Assembly (NCBI GenBank): GCA_020846935.1
Contig: JADLCY010000002.1
Location: 62,001-126,000, forward strand
DNA from: Gemmatimonadaceae bacterium
GTDB lineage: Bacteria; Gemmatimonadota; Gemmatimonadetes; Gemmatimonadales; Gemmatimonadaceae
Length of the DNA stretch: 64,000 nt
Direction of reading: 5' to 3'
Shown here piece after piece: positions 7,834 to 16,453 of this stretch. Each line of letters starts with the position of its first letter. The stretch's first letter is position 1. A program made the translations under genes and the position numbers. The notes beneath the pieces are model-generated. The model made no database searches. It saw nothing but the letters and a program-made list of their open reading frames with translations, and was not told the origin of the DNA.

Positions 7834-8889
7834 TCAGAAGGTGGCGGCGAGTGACGTCACGACGACGGCATTCATGCGCGACGCGCCCCCTCGATCGGGA
7901 AACACCTCGCGTGTCGCGCCGAGCGCGCGGACCTCCGAGCGCCACCGCACGCGCGCGGACGCGGCGACGTCGACGCCAATGGAACCCCCGCTCGCCCGGA
8001 ACGGATCCGACGTCCCGGTCTGCACGATCACCTGTTGCGGATCGTCGTAGCGCTCGATGCGCCCGACCAGGGCGACGGCGGCGGTCGGCTGCCAGCGCGT
8101 GAGCAGCGCGGTTCCGTACCAGGAGGCCGAACCCTGCACGCCGACATCGAACGTCCCGACGATCGTCAGACGCTCGCTCGGGGCGAGCTTCACACTCGCG
8201 CCGTGGAACACGCGGAGCTGCGACGCCGCGGAGTCCGGACGTTCGTTGCCGATGAAGTTGTACAGCGAGACCGTCGCGCGGCCCGATGGCGCCCAGTCGA
8301 CGCGGGCGCCCGCGGCCTTGTCGCCATTGGTCTCGGAGATGTTCTGCCACCCATTCACGATGTTGACCTGCGCGGTGATCGTTGGTGACGGCTGCCAGGT
8401 GACCTTGGCGCCCGACTGATAGTACGGCGAATACTCGGCCTTGAGCGAGCGCGTATAGGTGAGGTTGTCCCGGGAGATCCACGACTCGCCGCCGATGTGC
8501 GAGAAGTAGATCCCGGCGTCGACCCACACGGTGCCACCCACGTGCATGCCAACCACCGCCTCCTGGATATGCCGCGCCAGGTCCGGTCCGCTGACACTCC
8601 CGTTGCGCGGCTCGCCGGCGTAGTTCGACTGAACGCTCGTGCCCGCCTGCAGGGCGATGCGTCCGCGCAAGCGCGGTCCGCTGAGTACGCCCTCGACGAA
8701 GGCAAGATTTACATTGAACTCGTTGTGACGCGCAGGCTGCGTGGTGAAGGCGCGATCGCGGACCGCTGGCCGGTTGGCGTCCCACGCGTGGTAGACGTCG
8801 GCGAAGCCTGCGAACCTCACGGTGCTGGTGTCCTGGGCGTTCGCTGCTGCGGCTGCGAGGCTGCTTGCTACGATGAGACGGCGGATCAT
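7834..8889 (-). CDS. Outer-membrane porin-like beta-barrel of the kdp operon
   Basis: The 351-residue protein has a signal peptide (MIRRLIVASSLAAAAANA, cleavage before QD) and then alternating polar/hydrophobic strands rich in aromatic residues. It ends in VVVTSLAATF, with the C-terminal phenylalanine that marks substrates of the outer-membrane assembly machinery. The N-terminus (FAGFADVYHAWD) resembles the OmpL/BBP2-type porins that sit between kdpC and kdpD in Bacteroidetes and relatives. Its start codon overlaps the kdpC stop by 4 nt, so it is translated with the transporter. A role as outer-membrane entry route for K+ under limitation is inferred from context. Confidence 0.85.
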   Translation of the reverse strand: MIRRLIVASSLAAAAANAQDTSTVRFAGFADVYHAWDANRPAVRDRAFTTQPARHNEFNVNLAFVEGVLSGPRLRGRIALQAGTSVQSNYAGEPRNGSVSGPDLARHIQEAVVGMHVGGTVWVDAGIYFSHIGGESWISRDNLTYTRSLKAEYSPYYQSGAKVTWQPSPTITAQVNIVNGWQNISETNGDKAAGARVDWAPSGRATVSLYNFIGNERPDSAASQLRVFHGASVKLAPSERLTIVGTFDVGVQGSASWYGTALLTRWQPTAAVALVGRIERYDDPQQVIVQTGTSDPFRASGGSIGVDVAASARVRWRSEVRALGATREVFPDRGGASRMNAVVVTSLAATF

Positions 8890-9479
8890 TGCGAGCGCCC
8901 TCCCGCCGGGAACGTGCTGTCGATGGCCAGGTTGAGCCTGAGGACGTTCACCCGCGGCTCGCCGAAGACGCCGAACTGCCTTCCTTCGGTTGTGCGATCG
9001 ACGACCGCTCGCACGGCGGCACTGTCCACACCGCGAGCGGTCGCCACCCGCGCGACCTGCATCTGCGCGTTGGCCGGCGAGATGTGTGGATCCAGGCCCG
9101 ACGCCGAGTGCGTGGCGCGATCGGCGGGCACCTGGCCCCTGATGGCTCCATCGCGTGCCACTGCCTCATCGATGGCGGCGACCACGAGCGTGTCGGCGAG
9201 CTTGCGGTCGGTGGGTCCCTTGTTCGTTCCCGCCGACGCGGTCGCGTCGTAGCCGGCGCCGGCGGCCGAGGGGCGGGGATGGAAGTAACCTGGCCGCGCG
9301 AAGGACTGCCCGATGAGCGCGCTGCCGACATTGCGTCCGTCGACCACGATCAACGAACCATTGGCCTGGTAGGGAAAGAGCAGCTGGGCGAGCGCCGTGA
9401 CGACGCCGGGATACAGAAGCCCGGTGATGGCACAGAGCACGAGCGTGAGCACGAGGGCTGGTCGAAGATGTGAGCGCAT
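8886..9479 (-). CDS. kdpC: Potassium-transporting ATPase subunit KdpC
   Basis: A 197-residue inner-membrane protein that stabilises the KdpFABC high-affinity K+ pump. One N-terminal transmembrane helix (about 8-30) precedes the conserved periplasmic domain. Family blocks are present: GSALIGQSFARPGYFHPRPSAAG, SAGTNKGPT, and SASGLDPHISPANAQMQVARVA, followed by a C-terminal FGVFGEPRVNVLRLNLAID. Length is normal. Its start codon shares one base with the kdpB stop codon (TGATG), and its end overlaps the porin start by 4 nt. Confidence 0.97.
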   Translation of the reverse strand: MRSHLRPALVLTLVLCAITGLLYPGVVTALAQLLFPYQANGSLIVVDGRNVGSALIGQSFARPGYFHPRPSAAGAGYDATASAGTNKGPTDRKLADTLVVAAIDEAVARDGAIRGQVPADRATHSASGLDPHISPANAQMQVARVATARGVDSAAVRAVVDRTTEGRQFGVFGEPRVNVLRLNLAIDSTFPAGGRSQ

Positions 9480-11557
9480 CAGATGACTCCGAGGGCGACG
9501 AGAAGGAGATCGAGGGCCTTGATTCCGATGAAGGGGACGACGAGCCCGCCGACCCCGTAGATGACGAGGTTGCGCCGGAGGATGACCGAGGCCCTGGCCG
9601 GGCGGTAGCGAACGCCGCGGAGGGCGAGCGGGATCAGCGCGACGATGATCAGCGCGTTGAAGATCACGCTGGCGAGGATCGCCGAACGCGCGGAATGCAG
9701 CTGCATGACGTTGATGGCCTGGAGCGTCGGGAACGCAGCGATGAACATGGCCGGGATGATCGCGAAGTACTTGGCGACGTCGTTGGCGATCGAGAACGTG
9801 GTCAGCGCGCCGCGGGTCATGAGCAGCTGCTTCCCGATCTCCACCACTTCGATGAGTTTCGTGGGATCCGAGTCGAGGTCGATCATGTTCCCGGCTTCCT
9901 TGGCGGCTTGCGTGCCGGTGTTCATCGCGAGTCCGACATCGGCCTGGGCGAGCGCCGGCGCATCGTTGGTGCCGTCACCGGTCATCGCCACCAGGCGGCC
10001 GCCGGCCTGCTCGCGACGGATCAGCGCCATCTTGTCCTCGGGCCGCGCCTCGGCGAGGAAGTCATCGACGCCGGCCTCCAGCGCGATGGCGGCGGCCGTG
10101 AGCGGGTTGTCACCGGTGATCATCACGGTGCGGATGCCCATCGCGCGAAAGCGATCGAACCGCTCACGCATGCCGGCCTTCACAATGTCCTTGAGATGGA
10201 CGACGCCGAGGACGCGCGCGGTGGCCCCTGGGGTGCGCGCGCGTTCGGCGACGACGAGCGGGGTGCCGCCCTCGCGCGCGATCCGCTCGACGATCGCTGG
10301 CAAGGCGGGCGCGACCCGGCCTCCATTCGCCGTGACCCACTGCGCCACCGCATCGCCGGCGCCTTTTCGCAATTCGGTGTCGCGCGTGTCGACGCCGCTC
10401 ATGCGCGTCGTCGCGCTGAAAGGGATGAAGCGGTGTTCGGCTTCCAACGGCGCCGCATGGGTCACCTGCGCGGCGCTCCCTGTCGCCCCGCGCGCGAGGC
10501 TCACGATGCTGCGGCCTTCCGGCGTCTCGTCCGCCATCGACGCGAGCTCGGCGGCACGGGCGAGGTGGGCGTGGGTCACGTCGGCGACCGGAATGAAATC
10601 GGTCGCCTGCCGATTGCCCAGCGTGATGGTGCCGGTCTTGTCGAGCAGGAGCGTGTTCACGTCGCCGGCCGCCTCGACGGCACGCCCGCTCATCGCCATC
10701 ACGTTCTGCTGGATCATGCGGTCCATGCCGGCGATGCCGATCGCGGACAGCAGGCCACCGATGGTCGTCGGAATGAGGCAAACGAGCAGAGCAACCAGCA
10801 CCGGCGTCGTGACGCTCGTGCCCGAGTAGTGCGCGAGCGGCCGCAGGGTCACCACGGCCAGCAGGAACACGATGGTGAGTCCGGAGAGCAGGATGGTGAG
10901 CGCCACCTCGTTGGGCGTCTTCTGGCGCGAGGCACCCTCGACGAGCGCGATCATGCGATCGAGGAACGTGGCGCCGGGGTCGGCCGTGATGCGCACGAGG
11001 ATCCAGTCGGAGAGCACCCTGGTGCCGCCGGTCACCGCCGAGCGGTCGCCGCCCGACTCGCGGATCACGGGCGCGGATTCGCCGGTGATCGCCGACTCGT
11101 CGACCGAGGCAACGCCCTCGATGACTTCGCCGTCGCCGGGGATGATGTCGCCTGGCTCGCACAGCACGATCGCGCCGCGCTCGAGTTCGGAGGCCGAGAC
11201 CCAGTAGTAGTGCTGCCGGTCGTTGGGGTCATCGACCCGCTTTGCGCGGGTCTGGGTCCGTGCCGCGCGCAGCGTGTCCGCCTGGGCCTTGCCGCGGCCC
11301 TCGGCCATGGCTTCGGCAAAGTTGGCGAAGAGCACCGTGAACCACAGCCAAGCGGCGAGCTGGCCGGTGAAGGCGAGGTCGGGCGCGCCGGTGGCCGCGT
11401 CGCGCACGAAGACGAGCGTCGTCAATACACTGCCGACTTCGACGACGAACATCACCGGGTTCCGCACCATCGTGCGCGGGTGGAGCTTGACGAATGCGTC
11501 TCGCATGGCGCGCCACACGATGGCGCGCTCGAAGAGGGGGCGAGCAGACGTGGTCAT
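9479..11557 (-). CDS. kdpB: Potassium-transporting P-type ATPase subunit KdpB
   Basis: The 692-residue catalytic subunit of the Kdp pump hydrolyses ATP to drive K+ uptake across the inner membrane. The phosphorylated aspartate is Asp306 in [13 protein letters not shown]. Other P-type landmarks are present: TGESAPV in the actuator domain, the hinge [18 protein letters not shown], and the dephosphorylation-site context GDGTNDAP. Hydrophobic segments occur at the expected places (about 35-80, 215-275, and the last 130 residues). Length and motif order match E. coli KdpB (682 residues). Two bases separate it from the kdpA stop. Confidence 0.98.
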   Translation of the reverse strand: MTTSARPLFERAIVWRAMRDAFVKLHPRTMVRNPVMFVVEVGSVLTTLVFVRDAATGAPDLAFTGQLAAWLWFTVLFANFAEAMAEGRGKAQADTLRAARTQTRAKRVDDPNDRQHYYWVSASELERGAIVLCEPGDIIPGDGEVIEGVASVDESAITGESAPVIRESGGDRSAVTGGTRVLSDWILVRITADPGATFLDRMIALVEGASRQKTPNEVALTILLSGLTIVFLLAVVTLRPLAHYSGTSVTTPVLVALLVCLIPTTIGGLLSAIGIAGMDRMIQQNVMAMSGRAVEAAGDVNTLLLDKTGTITLGNRQATDFIPVADVTHAHLARAAELASMADETPEGRSIVSLARGATGSAAQVTHAAPLEAEHRFIPFSATTRMSGVDTRDTELRKGAGDAVAQWVTANGGRVAPALPAIVERIAREGGTPLVVAERARTPGATARVLGVVHLKDIVKAGMRERFDRFRAMGIRTVMITGDNPLTAAAIALEAGVDDFLAEARPEDKMALIRREQAGGRLVAMTGDGTNDAPALAQADVGLAMNTGTQAAKEAGNMIDLDSDPTKLIEVVEIGKQLLMTRGALTTFSIANDVAKYFAIIPAMFIAAFPTLQAINVMQLHSARSAILASVIFNALIIVALIPLALRGVRYRPARASVILRRNLVIYGVGGLVVPFIGIKALDLLLVALGVI

Positions 11558-11559
11558 GA

Positions 11560-13302
11560 TCAGAAGAGCTGCCCGGCCGACATCGCGAGGTGCTCGACGA
11601 TCGGCCCGAGCGCGAGCGCGGGAAAGAAGGTGAGGGCGCCGACGATGAGGATCACGGCGACCAGGAGCACCACGAACAGCGGGGTGGTGACGGGGAAAGT
11701 CCCGGGGCCCTCCGGCGCCGGTGCCTGCGCGGCCAGGTGGCCAGCCAGCGCGAGCATCGGCACGATGAGCGCAAACCGACCGACGAGCATGGCCAGCCCA
11801 AGCAGCGTGTTGTAGTACGTCGTCGAACCGGTGAGCCCGGCAAACGCACTTCCGTTGTTGCCTGCCGCCGACGAGAAGGCGTACAGCACCTCGCTCAACC
11901 CGTGCGGCCCCTGGTTGCTGAGGCCTGCCAGCCCCGGCGCAACGACGACGGAAAGCGCGGTGAGGATCAGGATCGTCGCGGGAAACGCAAGGATGTAGAG
12001 CATCGCCATCTGCACCTCACGGGCCCGGATCTTCTTGCCCAGGTATTCGGGTGTCCGCCCGACCATGAGTCCGGCGAGAAAGACCGTGAGCACCACCATG
12101 ATGAGCATGCCGTAGAGCCCCGAGCCCACGCCGCCGAAGATCAGCTCGCCCAGCTGCATGTTCACCATCGGCGCGAGCCCGCCGATCGGGGTGAACGAGT
12201 CATGCATCGCGTTGACGGCGCCGCACGACGCGTCGGTGGTCACCGTGGCAAACAGCGCCGAGGCGGCGACGCCGAAGCGGACCTCCTTGCCCTCCATGTT
12301 GCCGCCCGGGTTCGATGCCGTGGCGACGACGTCGATGCCCCGGGCCGCGTGGATGGGATTCCCGCGCGCCTCGGCCCACCACGTCGTGGTCACGCCGGCC
12401 ATGAACAGGGCGAACATTGCCGCCCACAACGCCCAGCCGTGGGCCTGCCGGCGCACCATGCGACCGAGCATCCACGTCATGGCCGACGGAATGGCAAAGA
12501 TCGCCAGCATCTGCCAATAGTTGGACCAGGGTGTTGGGTTTTCGAACGGGTGCGCAGAATTGGCGTTGAAGAACCCGCCGCCGTTGGTGCCCAGCAACTT
12601 GATCGACTCCTGCGATGCCACCGGTCCCATGGGGAGGACCTGGCGGGCACCTTCGAGCGTCGTGAGGTCGAGGTACCCGGCGAAGTTCTGAAGCGCACCC
12701 TGCTGCACGAAGACGAGCGCGAGGACGAGCGACAGCGGCAACAGCACGTACAGCGTGCCGCGCACGGTGTCGACCCAGAAGTTGCCAATGGTGGGTCGAG
12801 CCGCGGAGGCCTGGACGGCCGCGCGCGGGTTGCCCGCGATGGCGCGCACGAATGCGACCGCTGCCGCCATGCCAACGGCCGCCGAGACGAAGTTGTGAAA
12901 GGCGAGCTGCGTCATCTGCGACCAGTACGACATGGTCGACTCACCGGCGTACGACTGCCAGTTGGTGTTGGTCGTGAACGACGCCGCCGTTTCGAACGCC
13001 TGGCGAGGAGGTAGCGCCGGAAACCCCTGGGGGTTGAGCGGCATCCAGTGCTGCCACCGGAGCATCACATAGGTGAGCAGCATCGATGCGGCGCTGAACA
13101 CCAGGAGCGATGCCGCGTACCGCGTCCAGTGCTGCCGCTCGTCGGGGTCGATCCCGGCAACGCGATAGATCACGCGCTCGACGGGCGCGAGCCAGCGCGT
13201 CGTGCCGTCGTAGACGCGCACGAGATACCACCCCAGGGGCTTCGTGAGCGCGAGGAGTGCGACGGCGAAAAGGGCGATTTGCGCCCAGCCATTGGCGGTC
13301 AT
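11560..13302 (-). CDS. kdpA: Potassium-transporting ATPase subunit KdpA
   Basis: The 580-residue K+-binding channel-like subunit, a member of the superfamily of K+ transporters. About ten transmembrane segments are spaced along the chain. Selectivity-filter-like repeats are visible: [16 protein letters not shown] near 115, [22 protein letters not shown] near 235, and [11 protein letters not shown] near the C-terminus. The start ATG 13302 is fixed by the family N-terminus (a helix rich in Ala/Leu followed by [11 protein letters not shown]) and by a TGATG overlap with the kdpF stop. A longer reading frame upstream is kdpF and the small peptide gene in other frames. Confidence 0.97.
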   Translation of the reverse strand: MTANGWAQIALFAVALLALTKPLGWYLVRVYDGTTRWLAPVERVIYRVAGIDPDERQHWTRYAASLLVFSAASMLLTYVMLRWQHWMPLNPQGFPALPPRQAFETAASFTTNTNWQSYAGESTMSYWSQMTQLAFHNFVSAAVGMAAAVAFVRAIAGNPRAAVQASAARPTIGNFWVDTVRGTLYVLLPLSLVLALVFVQQGALQNFAGYLDLTTLEGARQVLPMGPVASQESIKLLGTNGGGFFNANSAHPFENPTPWSNYWQMLAIFAIPSAMTWMLGRMVRRQAHGWALWAAMFALFMAGVTTTWWAEARGNPIHAARGIDVVATASNPGGNMEGKEVRFGVAASALFATVTTDASCGAVNAMHDSFTPIGGLAPMVNMQLGELIFGGVGSGLYGMLIMVVLTVFLAGLMVGRTPEYLGKKIRAREVQMAMLYILAFPATILILTALSVVVAPGLAGLSNQGPHGLSEVLYAFSSAAGNNGSAFAGLTGSTTYYNTLLGLAMLVGRFALIVPMLALAGHLAAQAPAPEGPGTFPVTTPLFVVLLVAVILIVGALTFFPALALGPIVEHLAMSAGQLF

Positions 13303-13391
13303 CAGAATCGCTCCGGTCGCAGCAGCGAGTAGACCAGGTACGCCATGAGGGCTATCGCGATGGCGATGCCCGTGGCCGATTCGGCGTTCAT
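13302..13391 (-). CDS. kdpF: Potassium-transporting ATPase subunit KdpF
   Basis: A 29-residue single-helix peptide that begins MNAESATGIAIAIALMAYLV and ends in YSLLRPERF. It matches KdpF in length (29 in E. coli) and in its typical ending, Y-x-L-hydrophobic-x-PE-x-F. KdpF sits beside KdpA in the membrane and stabilises the complex. The gene overlaps kdpA by one base and the upstream small gene by four. Confidence 0.92.
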   Translation of the reverse strand: MNAESATGIAIAIALMAYLVYSLLRPERF

Positions 13392-13513
13392 GCTCCGCGC
13401 TCCTCCCGCGGCGGCGTGTCGCCGCCAGACGTCTGGCAGGCACGCGCATACGCGAGCATGAGGGCGAAGAAGCCGACCGTTCCTGCGAGGTAGGCGAGGT
13501 CCAGCATATCCAT
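13388..13513 (-). CDS. 41-residue single-helix membrane peptide, first gene of the kdp operon
   Basis: The peptide starts MDMLDLAYLAGTVGFFALML, a hydrophobic helix, followed by a polar, Pro/Arg/Glu-rich tail (DTPPREERGA). Its stop overlaps the kdpF start in an ATGA junction, so it is almost certainly translated as part of the operon. It is not KdpF, which follows. I recall similar tiny single-helix proteins at the same position in other kdp operons, but cannot name a characterised family. Possible roles are a second accessory helix of the pump or a small regulator. Support is the overlap, hydrophobicity and position only. Confidence 0.7.
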   Translation of the reverse strand: MDMLDLAYLAGTVGFFALMLAYARACQTSGGDTPPREERGA

Positions 13514-13582
13514 CCGTGAGGGTGACGGACGGAGAGTGCACGCGCGGCGGCCAGGGCCGCACAAAGGACGCGTGAAGGCGCG

Positions 13583-13600
13583 TTAAGAAGTCGTAAAGAC
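13583..13600 (-). promoter_or_regulatory. Candidate KdpE-binding direct repeat upstream of the kdp structural operon
   Basis: Within the 161-bp gap before the operon, two A/T-rich half-sites (TTAAG and TAAAG on the plus strand; CTTTA and CTTAA on the minus) are spaced 11 bp apart. OmpR-family regulators such as KdpE bind direct repeats with roughly one helical turn of spacing, and the E. coli site is also T-rich. The remaining sequence is very G+C-rich. This is a weak, position-based proposal. Confidence 0.3.
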
Positions 13601-13674
13601 GGCTCGCCTCGCGCCCGTCGGGCCCCGCAAGGATCGGCTCGTCCTGGGCATCGCTCCGCGGCGCCCGACGCGAC

Positions 13675-15180
13675 CTACAGACCAGCGACGGGCAACGTCA
13701 CCTCGAACACGCTGCCGCCCGCATCGCGCGGCCGATAGCGAACCGACCCGCCCTGCGCTTCGGCAAAGCCGCGCGCGATCGCGAGGCCAAGGCCCGCACT
13801 GCCGGCATCCGGTCGCGAACCTGCGGGACGATAGAGCGGCGCGAAAATGCGATCCACCTCGTCGGGCGGAATGCCCGGACCGCGATCACCGACCTCGATC
13901 ACCACGTACCCGTCATCGCGCCGCGCGACCAGGTCGATCAGTGTCCCGGTCGGCGCGTATTTGTGCGCGTTTTCGAGCAGGTTGACGATGATGCGCACCG
14001 ATTGCACGGGATCGAACCTGCCGAGCAACAGCGGATCACCGGCCTCCATCCGAACCTGAATGCGACGATCGGCGAACGCGCCTTCGACCTGCTGCAGCGC
14101 AGCTGCCAGGAGATCTTCCACCGGGACCACCTCGGGATGCACGCGCACACCACCGGCCGTGAGGCGCGAGACGTCGAGCAGGTCGCTCACGAATCGATTG
14201 AGCCGCGCGGCCTCCTGGGCGATGATCTCCGATCGCTCATCGCCCAGCGTACCAAGGTCGTGTGCGAGCGCGCTGATGGTGGTGAGCGGGGTCCGAAGAT
14301 CGTGCGAGACGGACGCGAGCACCGCGTTCTTGAGCCGATCCGCCTCACGAAGCGCCTCGACATGCTCCGACGCACCTTCGAGCCGCCATCGATCGGCGCC
14401 GAGTGCGATGTAGTAATGGAGCGCACCCAGCACGCGGCGCAGCTCCGGCGTGACGATCCGGGGCGTCGGCAGGTCGAACGTTACCGAGCCGATCCCGCGC
14501 TCGTGCGAGGAGAGCGGCAGCGCGATCCTGACGATCGTGCATCCGTCGAGGGGATGTCCGGCATCGGCCAGTGCGAGCGGAAAGAGTCGCGAGGCATCGT
14601 CCGGGAGTGTGGCGACACCCGTGCCGCGATCAGCGGCCATCGTCAGGGGCTCGGCAGAGCCGCTGCCTCCAACGACGCGCAGCGCCGGCGCGCCCGCATC
14701 GATTCCGTTGACGACGACGGTGCAGCGATCCGCCTCCAGGATGACGCGCGCGCCTTCGGCGAGTGACTGCAACGCGCCCTCGGCGCGCGGCGCCCGCATC
14801 GCCTCCGTGCCGACGGTGGCCAGCGACGACACCTCGCGCGTGCGCGCACGAGCTTCTTCCGCTTCACGCTGCACCCGGTGAAAGAGGTGAGACGCCACGA
14901 TGCTCGTGACGAGAAAGCTCGCCAGCACGAACCAGTCGAGCGGCTCGGCGATGATCAGCGTGCCGTACGGCGGAAGGAAGAACCAGTTGAACGTCAGGAA
15001 CGCGAGCGAAGCCGACAGCAGTCCGATACGCCGACCTCCATCGGCTGACGCGATGAGCACCGCGAGCAGGTAGGCCAGCGTCACATGCGCCTTGTCGAGC
15101 CGCTCGCGCAGGGGAAGCATGAGCAGCGTCACACCAACGATGACGGCCGCGTGCAGGGCCATGCGGGAGCGGATCTGCAT
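13675..15180 (-). CDS. kdpD: KdpD C-terminal half: DUF4118 sensor histidine kinase
   Basis: The 501-residue protein is the membrane and kinase half of KdpD on its own. Residues 8-105 hold the four closely packed helices of the DUF4118 domain (with NWFFLPPYGTL). Residues 120-260 are GAF-like. The HisKA domain has the phospho-acceptor His293 in SVSHDLRTPLTTI. The ATPase domain keeps the N-box (NLLENAHKYAP), G1 (GDRGPGIPPDE) and G2 (GSAGLGLAIARG), so it should be an active kinase. ATG 15180 is the first codon that gives a normal N-terminus and lies 13 nt after the kdpE stop. It presumably works with the separate N-terminal sensor protein (6656-7828) and phosphorylates the adjacent response regulator. 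Confidence 0.92.
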   Translation of the reverse strand: MQIRSRMALHAAVIVGVTLLMLPLRERLDKAHVTLAYLLAVLIASADGGRRIGLLSASLAFLTFNWFFLPPYGTLIIAEPLDWFVLASFLVTSIVASHLFHRVQREAEEARARTREVSSLATVGTEAMRAPRAEGALQSLAEGARVILEADRCTVVVNGIDAGAPALRVVGGSGSAEPLTMAADRGTGVATLPDDASRLFPLALADAGHPLDGCTIVRIALPLSSHERGIGSVTFDLPTPRIVTPELRRVLGALHYYIALGADRWRLEGASEHVEALREADRLKNAVLASVSHDLRTPLTTISALAHDLGTLGDERSEIIAQEAARLNRFVSDLLDVSRLTAGGVRVHPEVVPVEDLLAAALQQVEGAFADRRIQVRMEAGDPLLLGRFDPVQSVRIIVNLLENAHKYAPTGTLIDLVARRDDGYVVIEVGDRGPGIPPDEVDRIFAPLYRPAGSRPDAGSAGLGLAIARGFAEAQGGSVRYRPRDAGGSVFEVTLPVAGL

Positions 15181-15193
15181 GGGCGGTGTGCGC

Positions 15194-15889
15194 TCAGGGG
15201 ACGAAGCGGTAGCCAACGCCCAGCTCCGTGACCAGGTGACGCGGGCGCACGGGATCCTCCTCGAGCTTGCGACGAAGGTGCGCCAGGTGTACGCGCAGGT
15301 GCGCCTGCGCGTCGCCGAACTCCCGGCCCTTCCATACGGTCGCAAACAGGTGCTGGTGCGTGAACACACGGCCCGCGTGCGTCGCCAGGACGACGAGCAG
15401 CTCCCACTCGGTGGGCGTGAGGTGCACGGCCGTCCCGTTGCGCGTGACGGTGCGGGCACCAACGTCGATGGTGAGAGCGCCGGCCGTCACGACGGCCGAA
15501 GCGGCCGGATTGCCCTGGCGTGTGCGCCGGAGGAGCGCGCGCGCGCGGGCAAGCAGTTCGGGCGGACGGAACGGCTTGGTCACGTAGTCGTCGGCGCCGG
15601 CGTCGAGCGCCTCGACGGTCGACTCTTCCTGGTGCCGCGCGGTCAGGACGAGCACGGGCACGTCGCTCCACGCTCGAATGCGGCGACACACCTCGACGCC
15701 GTCCATGTCTGGCAGCCCCAGGTCGAGGACGACCAGCGCCGGCGCCACCGCCGCGGCGAGGTCGATCGCCTCGGCGCCGGTTGCCGCCTCGAGCGTCGTG
15801 TCTGTGATCGAGGCGAGCGCGCGCCCGACGGCCCGGCGGATCTGCGGCTCATCGTCGACGATGAGCAGGGGAGGCGCGTGTGATTTCAC
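15194..15889 (-). CDS. kdpE: KdpE-type response regulator (OmpR family)
   Basis: A 231-residue transcription factor with an N-terminal receiver domain (LLIVDDEPQIRRAV, phospho-acceptor Asp56 in VVLDLGLPDMDG, and the LTAR and KPF motifs) and a C-terminal winged helix (LTPTEWELLVVLATHAG to VGYRFVP). The start is taken as GTG 15889 (VKSHAPPLLIVDDE), which gives the usual KdpE length; the frame continues upstream without family similarity. It is followed after 13 nt by the KdpD kinase half. It should activate the kdp operon at 13513 and perhaps its own promoter in the long upstream region. Confidence 0.92.
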   Translation of the reverse strand: MKSHAPPLLIVDDEPQIRRAVGRALASITDTTLEAATGAEAIDLAAAVAPALVVLDLGLPDMDGVEVCRRIRAWSDVPVLVLTARHQEESTVEALDAGADDYVTKPFRPPELLARARALLRRTRQGNPAASAVVTAGALTIDVGARTVTRNGTAVHLTPTEWELLVVLATHAGRVFTHQHLFATVWKGREFGDAQAHLRVHLAHLRRKLEEDPVRPRHLVTELGVGYRFVP

Positions 15890-16453
15890 CGTGCGGTCCT
15901 GACCTGCCGAATGACATGGTGGTCCTGAAGCTGCGGTGTGATGGTCGAGCGGAGGTCCATGATTCGGGTTGGGCGTCAGAACAAGGTGCGCGCGGCACAA
16001 AGGTGATGCCCGCGTGAACCGTACGCGAGCCGTGTCATGACGCGGCCACCCTGCCTTGGGTGAGCACGGGCCGTGAAGGATGACCCTCCCAACGGCACCC
16101 ACGCCGCTGCTCGCAGGAGGTCGTGGTCGCGCTCCTCGTGCACGGCATCTCGGACGGATCGCACGCGCGAGCGTCCTGTCGTTGCCGGCGCAGCATCGAG
16201 CCCGCGGAGGGCGCAGATGCCTGCAACCCCGTCATTGCGCCTGAGAACCCTCTCATCACGAGTGCCTGGCCCGCACGTCAAACTGCCTGCTGCTGGACAA
16301 CGGTTGCTCCTGTCCGCAGTTTGACGCCGTGGGCCGCGGCCACCCGGTCAGCGGCACGGACGGTATCCGAGAGGAGGCGAGGGCGGGCAATGGTGATGGT
16401 GGCTCGATGGGCAGTGGCAGCGAGCGTGTGTACGGCGATCCCTGGCTGATCGC
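15890..16453. other. 564-bp divergent intergenic region without a recognised gene
   Basis: It lies between kdpE (leftward) and the glycosyltransferase gene (rightward). Open frames here are Arg-rich shadows with no family features. It must carry promoters for both directions. The only structured element I see is the long inverted repeat at 16276-16326. Confidence 0.7.
16276..16326. repeat. Bulged long hairpin in the kdpE-glycosyltransferase intergenic region
   Basis: Two perfect 11-bp arms, CGTCAAACTGC and GCAGTTTGACG, enclose 29 nt. Inside, GGACA pairs with TGTCC directly next to the right arm, giving about 16 bp of pairing with an 8-nt CTGCTGCT bulge on one side. No T run follows on either strand. 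It could be a leader structure or a binding site 127 bp upstream of the glycosyltransferase start. Confidence 0.65.

Noticed and set aside
6656-8785. A 709-residue reading for the KdpD sensor protein
   Set aside because: The N-terminal 319 residues are an Arg-rich shadow of the porin gene; the KdpD domain begins at 7828.
9470-11815. A 781-residue plus-strand frame opposite kdpB
   Set aside because: It is rich in Arg, His, Asp, Glu and Gly and has no family features; it is the antisense shadow of kdpB in G+C-rich DNA.
13675-15462. A 595-residue start for the KdpD kinase half
   Set aside because: The first 94 residues are an out-of-frame shadow of kdpE; the family similarity begins at 15180.
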